Assembly: GCF_036099295.1 (NCBI RefSeq) | Contig: NZ_CP107976.1 | Location: 9,052,001 to 9,116,000 of the forward strand | Length of the DNA: 64,000 nt | Source of the DNA: Streptomyces sp. NBC_00358 | GTDB lineage: Bacteria > Actinomycetota > Actinomycetes > Streptomycetales > Streptomycetaceae | Reading direction: 5' to 3' | Part shown: positions 49,874 through 58,945 of the stretch, piece after piece | Layout: each line of letters opens with the position of its first letter | Position numbering within the stretch: the stretch's first letter is position 1 | Made by a program: the position numbers and the translations under genes | The notes under the pieces: model-generated | Told to the model about the DNA's origin: nothing | Seen by the model: only the letters and a program-made list of their open reading frames with translations | Database searches by the model: none

Positions 49874-51577
49874 GTGAGCAGAACATCGGCAAGGGGCACA
49901 AGGATTCGTCGGCTCACCGTGCCGACGGCCATGGTTCTGCTCGCAGGCGTCGTCCGACTCCTCGGGGCCGAACCCACGGCCGCGCCGACCTCGACCGACG
50001 TCCGCGCCTCGGTCGAGGCCGGCTACGCGACGACGGTGCCGCAGTGCGCCGGGCTGGACCGGATGCCGATCCCGGCATCGGTGATGAGCCTGCCGACAAC
50101 CGGCGGTCGCGTGGAGGCGGTCTCGGTCATGACCGGTCGCGTGAGTGGCGAAACGGTCAAGTACTGCCAGGTCGACGCCGACATCTTTCCCGTCGATCCG
50201 TCCGCGCCGCCCATCAAGATGCGTGTCGACCTGCCGTACGACTGGAATCGTAAGGCGATGATGTTCGGTGGCGGCGGCTACAACGGAACCATTCCCGACC
50301 TCGCGCAGAACGTGCCGTTCGGCCCGACGGACCAGCCGGTGCCCCTGGCCCGGCGCTATGCGACCTTCGCCGGCGACTCCGGCCACCAGCAGAACCCGGT
50401 CGCCCCGCCGTCACTCGACGGGTCGTTCGGCGTCAACGACGAGGCCCTCGACAACTTCGCCGCCGGTGACGCACTCAAGAAGACCCGCGACGCGAGCCTG
50501 TTCCTCATCCGGCACGCCTACGGGACGCGCCCCGCCGAGGTCTACTTCTCGGGAGGCTCGACAGGCGGTCGTGAAGCCCTCGTCGTCGCCCAGCGGTGGC
50601 CGACGGCGTTCGACGGCGTGATCTCGGCCTTTCCCGCCTGGAACAATCTCAGCGAGGGCCTGGACCTGGGGTACCTGGCGCAGGTGTTGTCCCGCCCCGG
50701 CGCCTTCCCCGGACCGGCGAAGCAGACACTCCTCTACGACGGGGTCATCGCCGCGTGTGACGCTCTGGACGGTGTCGAGGACCATGTCATCTCGAACCCG
50801 GACGGCTGCCACTTCGACCCTCATGTGCTGCGCTGCCAGGGTGGCGCCGACACCGGTCCGACCTGTCTGTCGGATCCCCAGATCAGGGCCGTGGTCGCCA
50901 TGTCCTCCCCGTTCAGGTGGCCTTACCGGATCGCCAGCGGCGAGACCGCGTACCCGGGCTTCCCGTTCCTCTCCGGGGCCGACATGAGAACCCCGTTCCT
51001 CGGATTCGGCACAACCGCGCCGGCCGATCCCATGCCGGTGACGAGCGGCTACGGGTTGCAGTACTGGGAGCAGTGGGTCAAGTACTTCCTGACACGGGAC
51101 CCGCACCACAACTCCTTGGACGTGGACCCCCGGCATCCCGGAAAGTGGCTCGACCGGATCAGCCACCTGTCCACGATCCAGGATCGCAACGACGCGGATC
51201 TGCGCCCGTTCGCCAACGCGGGCGGCAAGCTGATCCTGCTCCACGGTGCCGCGGACGAGCTGGTCTCCTCCAGGTCGACGAGCGACTACTACGGACGGGT
51301 CCGCGACCTGCTGGGCTCGCGGGCGACCCGCGGATTCATGCGGTACTACGTCGTGCCCGGGGCGAACCACGCGAACTTCGGCACGCCGACGTTCGCCGCC
51401 GGCTGGGACTCGCTCTCCGCGCTCGAACGCTGGGCCGAGAACGGACACGCGCCCACGAATCCGATCGTGGCCGACGTCCTCCACAACCGCACTCGACCCC
51501 TGTGCGAATATCCGGACTGGCCGGACTACCGATCGGGCGATCCGGACAGCGCGTCGAGCTTCGCCTGCGTACGCTGA
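49874..51577 (+). CDS. Secreted tannase/feruloyl-esterase family protein
   Basis: A 567-residue member of the tannase/feruloyl esterase family (PF07519). After a basic N-terminus and a hydrophobic signal stretch (about 14-32), the enzyme shows the nucleophile Ser229 in SGGSTGGREAL, the acid in HGAADELVSS and the His in PGANHANFG. The early FGGGGYNG is the oxyanion region. It releases phenolic acids from esters such as ferulates or gallates. GTG 49874 has GAGG five bases upstream; an ATG ten codons earlier is possible. It follows the MHS transporter with a 163-base spacer. Confidence 0.85.
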   Translation: MSRTSARGTRIRRLTVPTAMVLLAGVVRLLGAEPTAAPTSTDVRASVEAGYATTVPQCAGLDRMPIPASVMSLPTTGGRVEAVSVMTGRVSGETVKYCQVDADIFPVDPSAPPIKMRVDLPYDWNRKAMMFGGGGYNGTIPDLAQNVPFGPTDQPVPLARRYATFAGDSGHQQNPVAPPSLDGSFGVNDEALDNFAAGDALKKTRDASLFLIRHAYGTRPAEVYFSGGSTGGREALVVAQRWPTAFDGVISAFPAWNNLSEGLDLGYLAQVLSRPGAFPGPAKQTLLYDGVIAACDALDGVEDHVISNPDGCHFDPHVLRCQGGADTGPTCLSDPQIRAVVAMSSPFRWPYRIASGETAYPGFPFLSGADMRTPFLGFGTTAPADPMPVTSGYGLQYWEQWVKYFLTRDPHHNSLDVDPRHPGKWLDRISHLSTIQDRNDADLRPFANAGGKLILLHGAADELVSSRSTSDYYGRVRDLLGSRATRGFMRYYVVPGANHANFGTPTFAAGWDSLSALERWAENGHAPTNPIVADVLHNRTRPLCEYPDWPDYRSGDPDSASSFACVR

Positions 51578-51894
51578 CGGGGCCGGCCGCCGGATCGCGG
51601 GCTGGCGCCGCCAGGGTGGGGCGGCCCGCCTCGACCGGGCCGACGAACCCCCCGGTGGAGCCGACCGCGTAAGTGCCGTAGCGCCGTAGTGCCGTAGTCA
51701 AAAGCGGTCCCGTGTGCGGCAGTTGGCCTGGGGGACCGGTGGTCATGGCCGCATAAAGTCTCATCTCCCGTGCAACCGATCGTCCGTGCCGAGGCACTGA
51801 TCAGGTGGGTCAACAGACTCCACGATCACGCGGGCCCCTGTGATGACGAGCCGTCAGACGACCGCCGGGGCCCCTTTCCCGACTTGGGGAGCGC
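51578..51894. other. Gap after the esterase gene
   Basis: There is no gene in these 317 bases. A short run at 51670-51700 repeats GTGCCGTAG/GCGCCGTAG three times, and GC-rich inverted segments just past the stop could act as a terminator. Confidence 0.4.
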
Positions 51895-52050
51895 ATGCGG
51901 ATACGTACCACCGCGGCCGCCGTCTCCGGCGCCCTGGCCCTCTCCGCTCTCGCCGTGCCGGGCGTCGATGCCGTGGGCTCCGCCGACCACCGCACGGACG
52001 TCGCCAAGGTGCAGGAGACCGCTCGCGCGGCCTTGGGCAAGACCCGTGGG
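51895..52050 (+). pseudogene. 5' fragment of a secreted protein gene
   Basis: From ATG 51895 a clear signal peptide is read (MRIRTTAAAVSGALALSALA then VPGVDA) followed by about 20 mature residues (HRTDVAKVQETARAALGKTR). After about 52050 the frame runs antisense through the XRE regulator gene and is no longer credible. The mature domain has been lost, apparently by a break near the regulator's 3' end. Confidence 0.55.
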
Positions 52051-52074
52051 AGCCGTGGGACAGCTCCCGTCGGG

Positions 52075-52965
52075 TCACCCGTTCTGCTGGGAGGGTGCCG
52101 GCTCGGCGGTGTGGGGGGCGGTCATGTCGAGCAGGAGCATGGCGTCGTGGTCGGGGGTGCCGGGTTCGGCGGTGTAGACGCCGAGGCGGTGGCCGGGGGT
52201 GCCCTCAAGTGCCATGCCCTGGAAGGCGAGGGTGATCCTGCCGACCTGGGGGTGCTGGAAGGTCTTCGAGGTGACCTTGCGGCCCGTGACTTCGTAGCGC
52301 TCCCACAGCCCGGCGAAGGACGGACTCTTCAGGAGCAGCTCGCCGACGAGCTGGGTGAGGTCGGGGGCGTCCGGATCCGTTCCGGCAAGGGCACGCAGAC
52401 GGGCGACACAGTGCCGGATCTGGTTGTCCCAGTCGGGGAAGACCTCGCGGGCGGCGGGATGGAGGAAGAGGTAGCGGCCGAGGTTGCGCTGAGTGGCCGG
52501 CCATTCCTCGATACCCGCGTACAGGGCGAGGCCGCCGGGGTTGTGGGCGAGGACGTCCATGCTGCGGCTGACGACGTAGGCCGGGCTCGGCCGCATGGTT
52601 TCCAGCGACAGCCTCACGTGAGGGCGCACGGCGCGGCTCGGCGCAGGGGTGGCCCGGGGTGCGTAGCGTGCGGCGCGGACGACCAGGTCACGCAGGTGCT
52701 GGTGCTCGGCGTCGTCGAGTTGCAGGGCCCGGGCGAGAGCGTCGATCACCGCCGGGCTGGGGCGGGTCTCCTTCCCGCGTTCCATGCGGGTGTAGTAGTC
52801 GATGCTGACCCCGGCGAGCGTGGCCAGTTCCTCGCGGCGCAGCCCCGGGGTGCGACGCACGCCGGGGCCGGGGGTCAGCCCGGCTGCCTGGGGGCTGGTC
52901 TGGGTGCGGCGGGCGCGCAGGAAGCGTGCCAGCTCGTCGCCGCTGCTGTGCTGCTCGGGTGCCAT
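52075..52965 (-). CDS. MmyB-like XRE family regulator
   Basis: A 296-residue regulator with an XRE helix-turn-helix (RRTPGLRREELATLAGVSID then YYTRMERGKETRPSP, about 38-75) and a C-terminal MmyB-like ligand domain (VVSRSMDVLAHNPGGLALYA, VFPDWDNQIRHCVARLRALA, FQHPQVGRITLAFQGMAL). Such proteins often lie divergent to the oxidoreductase genes they control. Here the divergent side holds only fragments of a carboxymuconolactone-decarboxylase-like and a cupin gene, so its target operon has decayed. ATG 52965 is the first start before the HTH. Confidence 0.9.
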   Translation of the reverse strand: MAPEQHSSGDELARFLRARRTQTSPQAAGLTPGPGVRRTPGLRREELATLAGVSIDYYTRMERGKETRPSPAVIDALARALQLDDAEHQHLRDLVVRAARYAPRATPAPSRAVRPHVRLSLETMRPSPAYVVSRSMDVLAHNPGGLALYAGIEEWPATQRNLGRYLFLHPAAREVFPDWDNQIRHCVARLRALAGTDPDAPDLTQLVGELLLKSPSFAGLWERYEVTGRKVTSKTFQHPQVGRITLAFQGMALEGTPGHRLGVYTAEPGTPDHDAMLLLDMTAPHTAEPAPSQQNG

Positions 52966-53190
52966 GCAGCCAGTGTCTCTCGGCCGCCGCTGGGACATAC
53001 GTGCCGAGAGGGGCCCTGTCACACCCCCGCTGGTCACCCCCTGGAACATCCCGGCCGGCCTGCGGCGGCCGCGAAAGGGCAGGGTTGATGGTGTCGCAGC
53101 GTGTCCGAGCGCCCGCCGCCCCGTAATCCCGGATGGCCTGGCCCCGCTCCGACGGCGTGCCCCGGTGACCGGCCACCGCCGGTGGAAGCG

Positions 53191-53355
53191 AAGGAGATCG
53201 TGTACCGGGCCGTGCCGTACGTGGGGATGGCCTGGGTCTTCGACTTCCCGCACGCCACACACGCGGTCGTCACCGACCGGGGCATCGAACTGACCCTGGA
53301 AGTTCGGTCCGCCACCGGCCCGGACACCCGCGTCGAGCGGGGACGCGCGGCGTAG
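53191..53355 (+). pseudogene. Fragment of a carboxymuconolactone-decarboxylase-like gene
   Basis: The frame reads KEIVYRAVPYVGMAWVFDFP then HATHAVVTDRGIELTLE. It resembles the C-terminal half of actinobacterial CMD/AhpD-like proteins (from memory: EVVYQAVPYVGMARVFDFLHATN). The N-terminal half with the CxxxH active site is not seen, and a stop follows at 53353-53355. Confidence 0.45.
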
Positions 53356-53382
53356 AAGCGGATCGTCGGGCCTGCTGCCGTT

Positions 53383-53613
53383 GGTATCGCCCTGATCGGC
53401 ACCCGCGACGGAACCGTCAACGAGGCCCACCCCGGAGAGACGGTCAGCTGCCCGCCCGGTCAGGAGCACTGGCACGGCGCCACCGGGGACCGGTTCATGC
53501 AGCACCTCGCCCTGTGGGACGGCACTGCCCCCGACGACGACCGTCCCGAGACCGCCTGGCTGGAGCACATCACCGACGAGCAGTACAAGAACGGGCGCAC
53601 CCGCGCCCACTGA
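53383..53613 (+). pseudogene. Cupin gene fragment
   Basis: The 76-residue frame reads GIALIGTRDGTVNEAHPGET, VSCPPGQEHWHGATGDRFMQ and HLALWDG, then TAWLEHITDEQYKNGRTRAH before a stop. This is the C-terminal half of a small cupin with the HWH metal motif. The N-terminal half with the first metal motif is missing. With the fragment before it, this appears to be a collapsed two-gene operon. Confidence 0.6.
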
Positions 53614-54018
53614 CACCGACACGCGAAGGGAGACCGGCTCAAGCCCGAGAGGGTGACCGCACAGTTCGGCGGTACCGGCCCGGACTGGGTTACCCGCCAG
53701 GTCCTCGTGCCTCAGCAGAAGGGATGGACGTACCGCCGGCCCCGCTGAGAGCCCAGCCCGCAGACCCCCGTGACCCGCTGACGCGGAAGCCCCAGCTCCG
53801 CTGGAGGCCGCGGTCGGCGCGGCACTCCATCGTTCGGGGGACCTCTGGCTCGGTCGGCTTCCTCGCGGGTATGTCTTCGCCTATCGCATTCCGGGCGCTC
53901 GTCCACGAGCCGGGCCAACGGAAGGGCGGGGCCATGAGCGCCCTTCCGCTGGCCCCCAGGGGACCCGTCGGTCTTACGAATGATCAGTTCCGACCCGCAA
54001 CAAGGAGGCAGGGCCATC
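53614..54018. other. Gap before the hydrolase gene
   Basis: No supported gene. A short frame ending at 53749 (ERVTAQFGGTGPDWVTRQVL) looks protein-like and may be another remnant, but I cannot name it. Confidence 0.35.
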
Positions 54019-54816
54019 GTGACTGACCGGACAGAGACCGAGATCGTGAAGGATCACGTCGTCGCTGGTGGCCTGCGCACCTACTACGAGGCCCAGGGCG
54101 CCGGTGATCCGCTGGTCATGTTGCACGGCGGGTTCGCGACCGTCGACGTCTTCGGCGGTGGGCTCACCCCGCTGATCGCCGAGCGGTTCCGCGTCTACAG
54201 CCCAGAGCGGCGTGGACACGGGCGGATGCCGGACGTCGAGGGACCGATCACCTACGAGATCATGGCCGACGACACCATTGCCTTCATCGAGGCGCTGGGC
54301 ATCGGACCGGCGCACGTGGTGGGCTGGAGCGATGGCGCCAACGTCGGCCTGATTGCCGCCATGCGCCGCCCGGACCTGGTCCGGAAACTGGTGCTGATCG
54401 GCACCGCGGCGAACATCAGTGGCGGCCGCCCCTGGGCGCAGGCCATGATGGACAACCTCTCGGTCGATCACCTGCCACCCATGCTCGTCGAGGCGTACGC
54501 GGCCCTGTCGCCGGACGGTCGGGACCACTTCCCGGTCGTCTTCGACAAGATCGCTCCCGCGCTGCTCGTGACCGAGGTGAAGCTCAGCGACCTCGCGGCG
54601 ATCAGCGCGCCGACGCTGATCATGGCCGGGGATGACGACCTCGTGACGGTCGAGCACCTTGAGGCGATGCGCACGACGGTGCCGGACGGACAGCTCGCGA
54701 TTGTGCCGGGCGCCTCGCACGGCCTCCCGCTGGAGAAACCCGAGCTGGTCAGCCGTCTGATCTTCGATTTTCTGTCGACGGAGCAGGTGGAGAAGTTGAT
54801 GCCCGGACCGACGTGA
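54019..54816 (+). CDS. Alpha/beta hydrolase
   Basis: A 265-residue alpha/beta hydrolase. The oxyanion strand is DPLVMLHGGFATVDVFGGGL, the nucleophile Ser lies in VVGWSDGANVGLIAA, the acid in IMAGDDDLVTVEHL and the His in VPGASHGLPLEKPEL. It resembles small lipase/peroxidase-type hydrolases with unassigned substrates. GTG 54019 follows AAGGAGG by ten bases; an upstream ATG (53980) would add 13 residues that lack family similarity. It is a single gene. Confidence 0.85.
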   Translation: MTDRTETEIVKDHVVAGGLRTYYEAQGAGDPLVMLHGGFATVDVFGGGLTPLIAERFRVYSPERRGHGRMPDVEGPITYEIMADDTIAFIEALGIGPAHVVGWSDGANVGLIAAMRRPDLVRKLVLIGTAANISGGRPWAQAMMDNLSVDHLPPMLVEAYAALSPDGRDHFPVVFDKIAPALLVTEVKLSDLAAISAPTLIMAGDDDLVTVEHLEAMRTTVPDGQLAIVPGASHGLPLEKPELVSRLIFDFLSTEQVEKLMPGPT

Positions 54817-55249
54817 CCGGCGAGTCGCCTCGCGCCCCGACCGCCTGAGCACTCGGTTGATGATCAGGGTCCGCAGATCTGCGCACGAGGTCAGTGTGCC
54901 GGGTCGGCCGCGCAAGCCCGGTGCGGACCGACCGGACGGGTCGTCGGTGTGTCGATGCGTCGATGCCGGAAGGCCTACGGGCACCCGCAGCCATACGGCA
55001 GCGATCACCACGCGACCCCGGCAGCGCCGAACCGCAGCACGTCCACGATTTCAGACAAAACGTCACATACCGTGTCGGCGAGGAACAGTGGTGACGCAGG
55101 CACGGGACGCCTTCGGCGGAGCGTGCACGCCTCCACGGTCCTCGTCCATGTCGTCTCCGCTCGCGGCCACGGTGCCCGATCTGGCTCGACCAGAGACGCA
55201 GGCCTCCAGCGAGACGTCGATCCCGGTCCCTTGTGGAGGCAGAAACATC
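54817..55249. other. Gap before the beta-propeller gene
   Basis: These 433 bases hold no supported gene, repeat or strong hairpin. The final part supplies GGAGG ten bases before GTG 55250. Confidence 0.4.
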
Positions 55250-56398
55250 GTGCAGAAGATCACTCGTCTCGGCGTGGCCGTCGCGACCGCGCTCGCCACA
55301 GCAGCCGTATGCACTCCGTCCGTGTCCGCCGCGGCGCGCGGCGGCGACGGGCATGAACGCGGCGGCCACCATGCGGTCTTCGTCCAGACCGACAACCCGG
55401 AGGGCAACCAGATCATCGCCTACCGGCGCGCGGAGAACGGGCGGCTGACCCAGGCCGGGACCTACGACACGGACGGTCTCGGAGGCGTGCTGGAGGGATC
55501 GGTCGCCGACCACCTCGCTTCACAGGGCTCCCTGACCTACGACCCGCGGCACGCCCTGCTGTACGCCGTCAACGCCGGCAGCGACACCGTCTCCGTGTTC
55601 TCGGTGCACGGCGACCACCTGAAGCTGCGGCAGGTCGTCGACTCCGGCGGCCGTTTCCCGGTGAGCGTCGCCGTCCATGACGACGACGTGTACGTACTCA
55701 ACGCACTGGACGGCGGCTCGATCCAGGGCTACACGATCCGCCACGGACGCCTGGACGAACAGGCCGGACGGAACCGCGCCCTGGGACTCGACCCGAACGC
55801 GACGCCCCAGTTCACCAACACCCCGGGCCAGGTGGGCTTCACCGGTGACGGTTCCCAGCTCGTCGTCACCACCAAGGCGAACGGCAGCAACCTTCTGGTC
55901 TTCAACCTGAAGCGCTCCGGCGCGCCGGCCCATTCCCCTGTCACCACGAACCTGCCGGGTGCCGTGCCCTTCGCCTTCGTCCCCAACGGCCGCCACGGTC
56001 TGTTCCTGGCCGAGGCCGGGACGAACGCCGTCGCGACGTTCACCATCCACCGCGACGGCACCGCATCGCAGGAGGCGTTCGCGGCCACGGGCCAGTCGGC
56101 CACCTGCTGGATCGTCGCCGCCCGCAGCCTGCTCTACGCCTCCAACGCGGGCAGCTCGACCCTCAGCGGCTTCCGCGCCTCCGACCACGGCCGTCGGCTG
56201 ACCCCCCTGGGTAACACGCCCACGAACCCCGGCACCGTCGACGCCGCAACCACTCCGGACGGGCGCTACCTCTACGCCCAGACGGGAGTCAACGGCATCG
56301 TCGACGAGTTCGCGGTCAACCACAACGGCTCACTCACCCGCCTCGGCTCCCGGACCGTACCGGGCGGCGTCGGCGGCGAAGGCATCGTCGCCCCCTGA
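55250..56398 (+). CDS. Secreted lactonase-type beta-propeller protein
   Basis: A 382-residue secreted protein. The signal peptide (VQKITRLGVAVATALATAAV, ending SVSA-AA) is followed by seven-bladed-propeller repeats of the 6-phosphogluconolactonase/YVTN type: GSLTYDPRHALLYAVNAGSD, PVSVAVHDDDVYVLNALDGG, FVPNGRHGLFLAEAGTNAVA and TPDGRYLYAQTGVNGIVDEF. Cytoplasmic lactonases of this type act in sugar metabolism; secreted forms have unknown roles. The strong terminator after it marks a single-gene unit. Confidence 0.85.
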   Translation: MQKITRLGVAVATALATAAVCTPSVSAAARGGDGHERGGHHAVFVQTDNPEGNQIIAYRRAENGRLTQAGTYDTDGLGGVLEGSVADHLASQGSLTYDPRHALLYAVNAGSDTVSVFSVHGDHLKLRQVVDSGGRFPVSVAVHDDDVYVLNALDGGSIQGYTIRHGRLDEQAGRNRALGLDPNATPQFTNTPGQVGFTGDGSQLVVTTKANGSNLLVFNLKRSGAPAHSPVTTNLPGAVPFAFVPNGRHGLFLAEAGTNAVATFTIHRDGTASQEAFAATGQSATCWIVAARSLLYASNAGSSTLSGFRASDHGRRLTPLGNTPTNPGTVDAATTPDGRYLYAQTGVNGIVDEFAVNHNGSLTRLGSRTVPGGVGGEGIVAP

Positions 56399-56418
56399 CC
56401 AGCGACGCGCACGTAAAA

Positions 56419-56451
56419 GGCTGCGGCCCGCCCGTCGGGCGGGCCGCAGCC
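56419..56451 (+). terminator. Terminator of the beta-propeller gene
   Basis: A perfect 15-base GC-rich stem (GGCTGCGGCCCGCCC with its complement) and a three-base loop, preceded by AAAA, 20 bases past the stop. Confidence 0.9.
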
Positions 56452-56832
56452 GTGCCTCATTCCACACTCCAAAGCCGAGGGCACGGCCACGCTCTACGGA
56501 CTCCAGGCGGGCCCCGGACTCTCCTGGCGGGAGCTCAGACAAATCTCCAACTCGCCCGCCCCGCACACACTTGGCATCCACGCACCGTATGCCCGCTTGC
56601 TGCTCCCGCTGCCCGCACTCGGTGACACCGGACTGCCAACTGCATAGAGGTCGCGTCGGAGTTGCGGCAGTTCACCCTGTCCGACTCGAACCGTCGTCCC
56701 CATCAGAACGCCCGCCACCGCGACGTCCTTGCCACCCGACAACGTGAACGAGTCCGCATCCGAGGTGAGGAGGCGGCCGCTGCCGGGGGTGTGCCGCTCA
56801 CCACGATGACGATCTGAGCGGGAAGGCCAAAA
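56452..56832. other. Gap without a convincing gene
   Basis: These 381 bases contain short open frames on both strands with no recognisable similarity. I see no repeat or hairpin worth naming. Confidence 0.4.
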
Positions 56833-57054
56833 TCAGTGCTCGTCCTCAGGCAGGTGGAAATAGACGGTCCCCGATCGCCAGGGGCCGTGCTCGGTCATCT
56901 CCGACTCGATCACCACGTCCTGGATCTCGGCGGGGCCCAACTCCTCGATGGCATCCGCCAGCCGCCGAAGGAGGGCCGGAACACTGTCGCAGCCAGGGCC
57001 GGCGGGGTTGGCCTGCGAGAAGTGGCGCACGGTCCAATACGTCGGGGTATCCAT
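56833..57054 (-). CDS. Small conserved Streptomyces protein
   Basis: A 73-residue cytoplasmic protein: YWTVRHFSQANPAGPGCDSV, PALLRRLADAIEELGPAEIQ, DVVIESEMTEHGPW and the end VYFHLPEDEH. The alternation of one helix and short strands and the sharply conserved-looking motifs suggest a genuine small gene of a kind seen in other Streptomyces (from memory). The function is unknown. ATG 57054 is the first start before the motif. Confidence 0.7.
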   Translation of the reverse strand: MDTPTYWTVRHFSQANPAGPGCDSVPALLRRLADAIEELGPAEIQDVVIESEMTEHGPWRSGTVYFHLPEDEH

Positions 57055-57155
57055 CACGGACCGATCGTAAGACGTGCCATCGCCTGATCGGCACGCGACA
57101 GCAGAGCCAGGTGACCCCGCCGGAACAGGTGAGACGGTGATCGACCGGACAAGTC

Positions 57156-57989
57156 CTATCCGAGCTTTCGCAGCACCTCGGTGATGCTGGCCCTGTACGT
57201 CCGCAGTGCCTGCAGTCCGGCGGCGTAGCGCTCGTGGTGCCGTCTGATGTCCGCGGCCTGCTTCTGCGCCCGTACGCTGTGCCACAGTTCGGCCGTATGG
57301 TGGCGGCGCTTGCAGGTGACGTCCGCGACGGCGGTGGACCGCTCCCGCTGCGTATGCCGGGTGTTGCCGTCACTGCCCCGCTGCCAGGCGGTGTCCGTGA
57401 ACGCCGCGACGGGGTCGGGATAGCGCGTGAATCCTTGTCCGGCCACGCAGCGCGACCATGTGTCCCAAGCCGCGCGCAGGCGCCGGTCGTGCTTGACCGC
57501 CTTGTCGACCTCGATCGCCCGTGAGTTTGCGTAGAGCCAGTCCCGCTTGAGGTCGATGCCGCGCATCAGCCGCCGGTCCGCAGCGGCGTTGCAGGCGGGG
57601 AAGTCCGCATACTCGGTGTTGGTCATCCGGCGGCCCTTCGGCCGGGCGGCCACGGATTTCGCCGGGTCCCAGCCGTAGCCCCAGCGGCGTGCGGTGACGA
57701 GATCCAGGGCGCCGTAGTCGGTGCCGACTGCGGTGGCGACGACGGGGTCGCTGGGGTAGCGGGGGTCGAGCGGGAAGTCAGGGTGGCCACGCTCCGCCAT
57801 GCACTGCCGGACCAGCAACGCCGATGCCCGCTGCCATCGTTGGTAGTCCTGGGGCGTGTAGTCGTAGCGGTCGCCAGGCAGGGGGCCGACGTCCGACGAC
57901 GTACGGATGACCTCCGGCTGTCCCGCACCGGAGAAGCAGATCACCACCAGCACTGCCACGGCACCCAGCCGCCACCCCCGCCTCTTCAT
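57156..57989 (-). CDS. Secreted protein of unknown function
   Basis: A 277-residue protein that I do not recognise. A basic start and hydrophobic stretch (MKRRGWRLGAVAVLVVICFS) form a signal peptide or anchor. The mature part has repeated Cys-containing helices: LLVRQCMAERGHPDFPLDPR, FPACNAAADRRLMRGIDLKR, WDTWSRCVAGQGFTRYPDPV and VADVTCKRRHH, ending in a long helix. Four Cys could form two disulfides. This pattern of C-MAERG and W-x3-C repeats occurs in many secreted Streptomyces proteins of unknown role. ATG 57989 is chosen from the signal peptide. Confidence 0.65.
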   Translation of the reverse strand: MKRRGWRLGAVAVLVVICFSGAGQPEVIRTSSDVGPLPGDRYDYTPQDYQRWQRASALLVRQCMAERGHPDFPLDPRYPSDPVVATAVGTDYGALDLVTARRWGYGWDPAKSVAARPKGRRMTNTEYADFPACNAAADRRLMRGIDLKRDWLYANSRAIEVDKAVKHDRRLRAAWDTWSRCVAGQGFTRYPDPVAAFTDTAWQRGSDGNTRHTQRERSTAVADVTCKRRHHTAELWHSVRAQKQAADIRRHHERYAAGLQALRTYRASITEVLRKLG

Positions 57990-58153
57990 GACCAGAGATG
58001 CTAGCGAGCGGCGTGCGGAGGCCGACAGTGGCCCCCGGCAACTCGGCCACGCACGCCCGGACTTCACGTGACGGAACGCTGCAGGACTTCCAGGTCCATG
58101 CTGCCCGCCGACTCCTGAGGGGGCGTCACGCCCTGCCGGTTTGGCGCAGCATT

Positions 58154-58166
58154 TAGCTAACCGCTA
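58154..58166. promoter_or_regulatory. Possible PadR autoregulatory site
   Basis: TAGC-TAACC-GCTA lies in an AT-rich patch (ATTTAGCTAACCGCTATCTA) in front of the PadR gene. PadR proteins often bind such TAGC/GCTA repeats. The arms are only four bases long, so this is tentative. Confidence 0.4.
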
Positions 58167-58197
58167 TCTATATGGGGGTCGGACGGGAGAGCGGTCC

Positions 58198-58740
58198 GTG
58201 CAGGACGTGTTGCTGGCGTTGCTGACGAAGGAACCGTCGCACGGGTACGACCTGCGCCGACGGTTGGTGGCGGCGCTCGGGCCGTTGGGGCAGACGCTGA
58301 ACGCGGGGCAGATCTATGTGACGCTCACCCGGCTCGAGAAGGCGGGTCTGGTGGTCCTGGAGCGTGAGGACGCGCCGGTGCGTGGCCCGCGGCGCAAGGT
58401 GTATGCGCTGACCGCGGCCGGCCAGGAGCGGGTTGTCGCGTGGATGGCCGAGAGCGTCGGGCCCAGAGCGGATGTGCCGGAGTTCCATCTGAAGCTGGTG
58501 GCTGCCGCCGAGTCGGGGCTGGCCGATCCGTTCGCACTCGTGGACGCCCGGCGGCGGGAGCTGATGCACAGCCTGGGCGAGGCCCAGCGCGCCGCCCCTA
58601 CTCATGACACGGACTCGGAGGCCTGGCTGCTGCTGGAGGGGATCGCCCTCCGTCTTCAGGCCGATCTGCGCTGGCTGGAGGTGTGCGGGCGGCGCTGGTC
58701 TCCCCGCACGGCACGTGGGAAAGGCAAGGGAAACGAATGA
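58198..58740 (+). CDS. PadR family regulator
   Basis: A 180-residue PadR repressor: VQDVLLALLTKEPSHGYDLR, LNAGQIYVTLTRLEKAGLVV and RRKVYALTAAGQERVVAWM form the winged helix, with a long C-terminal dimerisation helix (ALRLQADLRWLEVCGRRW). GTG 58198 has GGGAG eight bases upstream. Such PadR genes usually precede an ABC exporter pair; here only a short meaningless frame follows and no transporter is present, so the partner seems lost. It may now control only itself. Confidence 0.9.
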   Translation: MQDVLLALLTKEPSHGYDLRRRLVAALGPLGQTLNAGQIYVTLTRLEKAGLVVLEREDAPVRGPRRKVYALTAAGQERVVAWMAESVGPRADVPEFHLKLVAAAESGLADPFALVDARRRELMHSLGEAQRAAPTHDTDSEAWLLLEGIALRLQADLRWLEVCGRRWSPRTARGKGKGNE

Positions 58741-58877
58741 CGAGAGACGGTCAGCGCAGAGGTACGGGCGACAGCCCGGTCGAGGGACGGGCCGGCCGCC
58801 CACCCGGTGCGGCAGCCGTGCCGGTGCCCTCTGATACGGCGCGATCACGCACCTGAGCTTCGGAAGGTCGGCCACGG

Positions 58878-58945
58878 ACCGAGAACCGGGGATTCGTACT
58901 CGACGACAACGGCCGCATCAAGACCGATTACATGTTCCCGGGTTC
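58878..58945 (+). pseudogene. Tiny SnoaL-like (NTF2-fold) remnant
   Basis: One frame reads TENRGFVLDDNGRIKTDYMF then PG, close to the C-terminal strands of SnoaL/NTF2-like proteins (from memory: GLEFxVLDDDGRIRxDYxF). Only about 22 residues remain and they run into the 3' end of the opposing XRE gene. It is tentative. Confidence 0.4.

Noticed and set aside
53614..53749. Frame ending ERVTAQFGGTGPDWVTRQVL
   Set aside because: Looks like a remnant but cannot be linked to a family, so it is not listed as a gene.
56494..56742. 82-codon minus-strand frame
   Set aside because: No motif, signal peptide or ribosome site; likely a chance open frame in GC-rich DNA.
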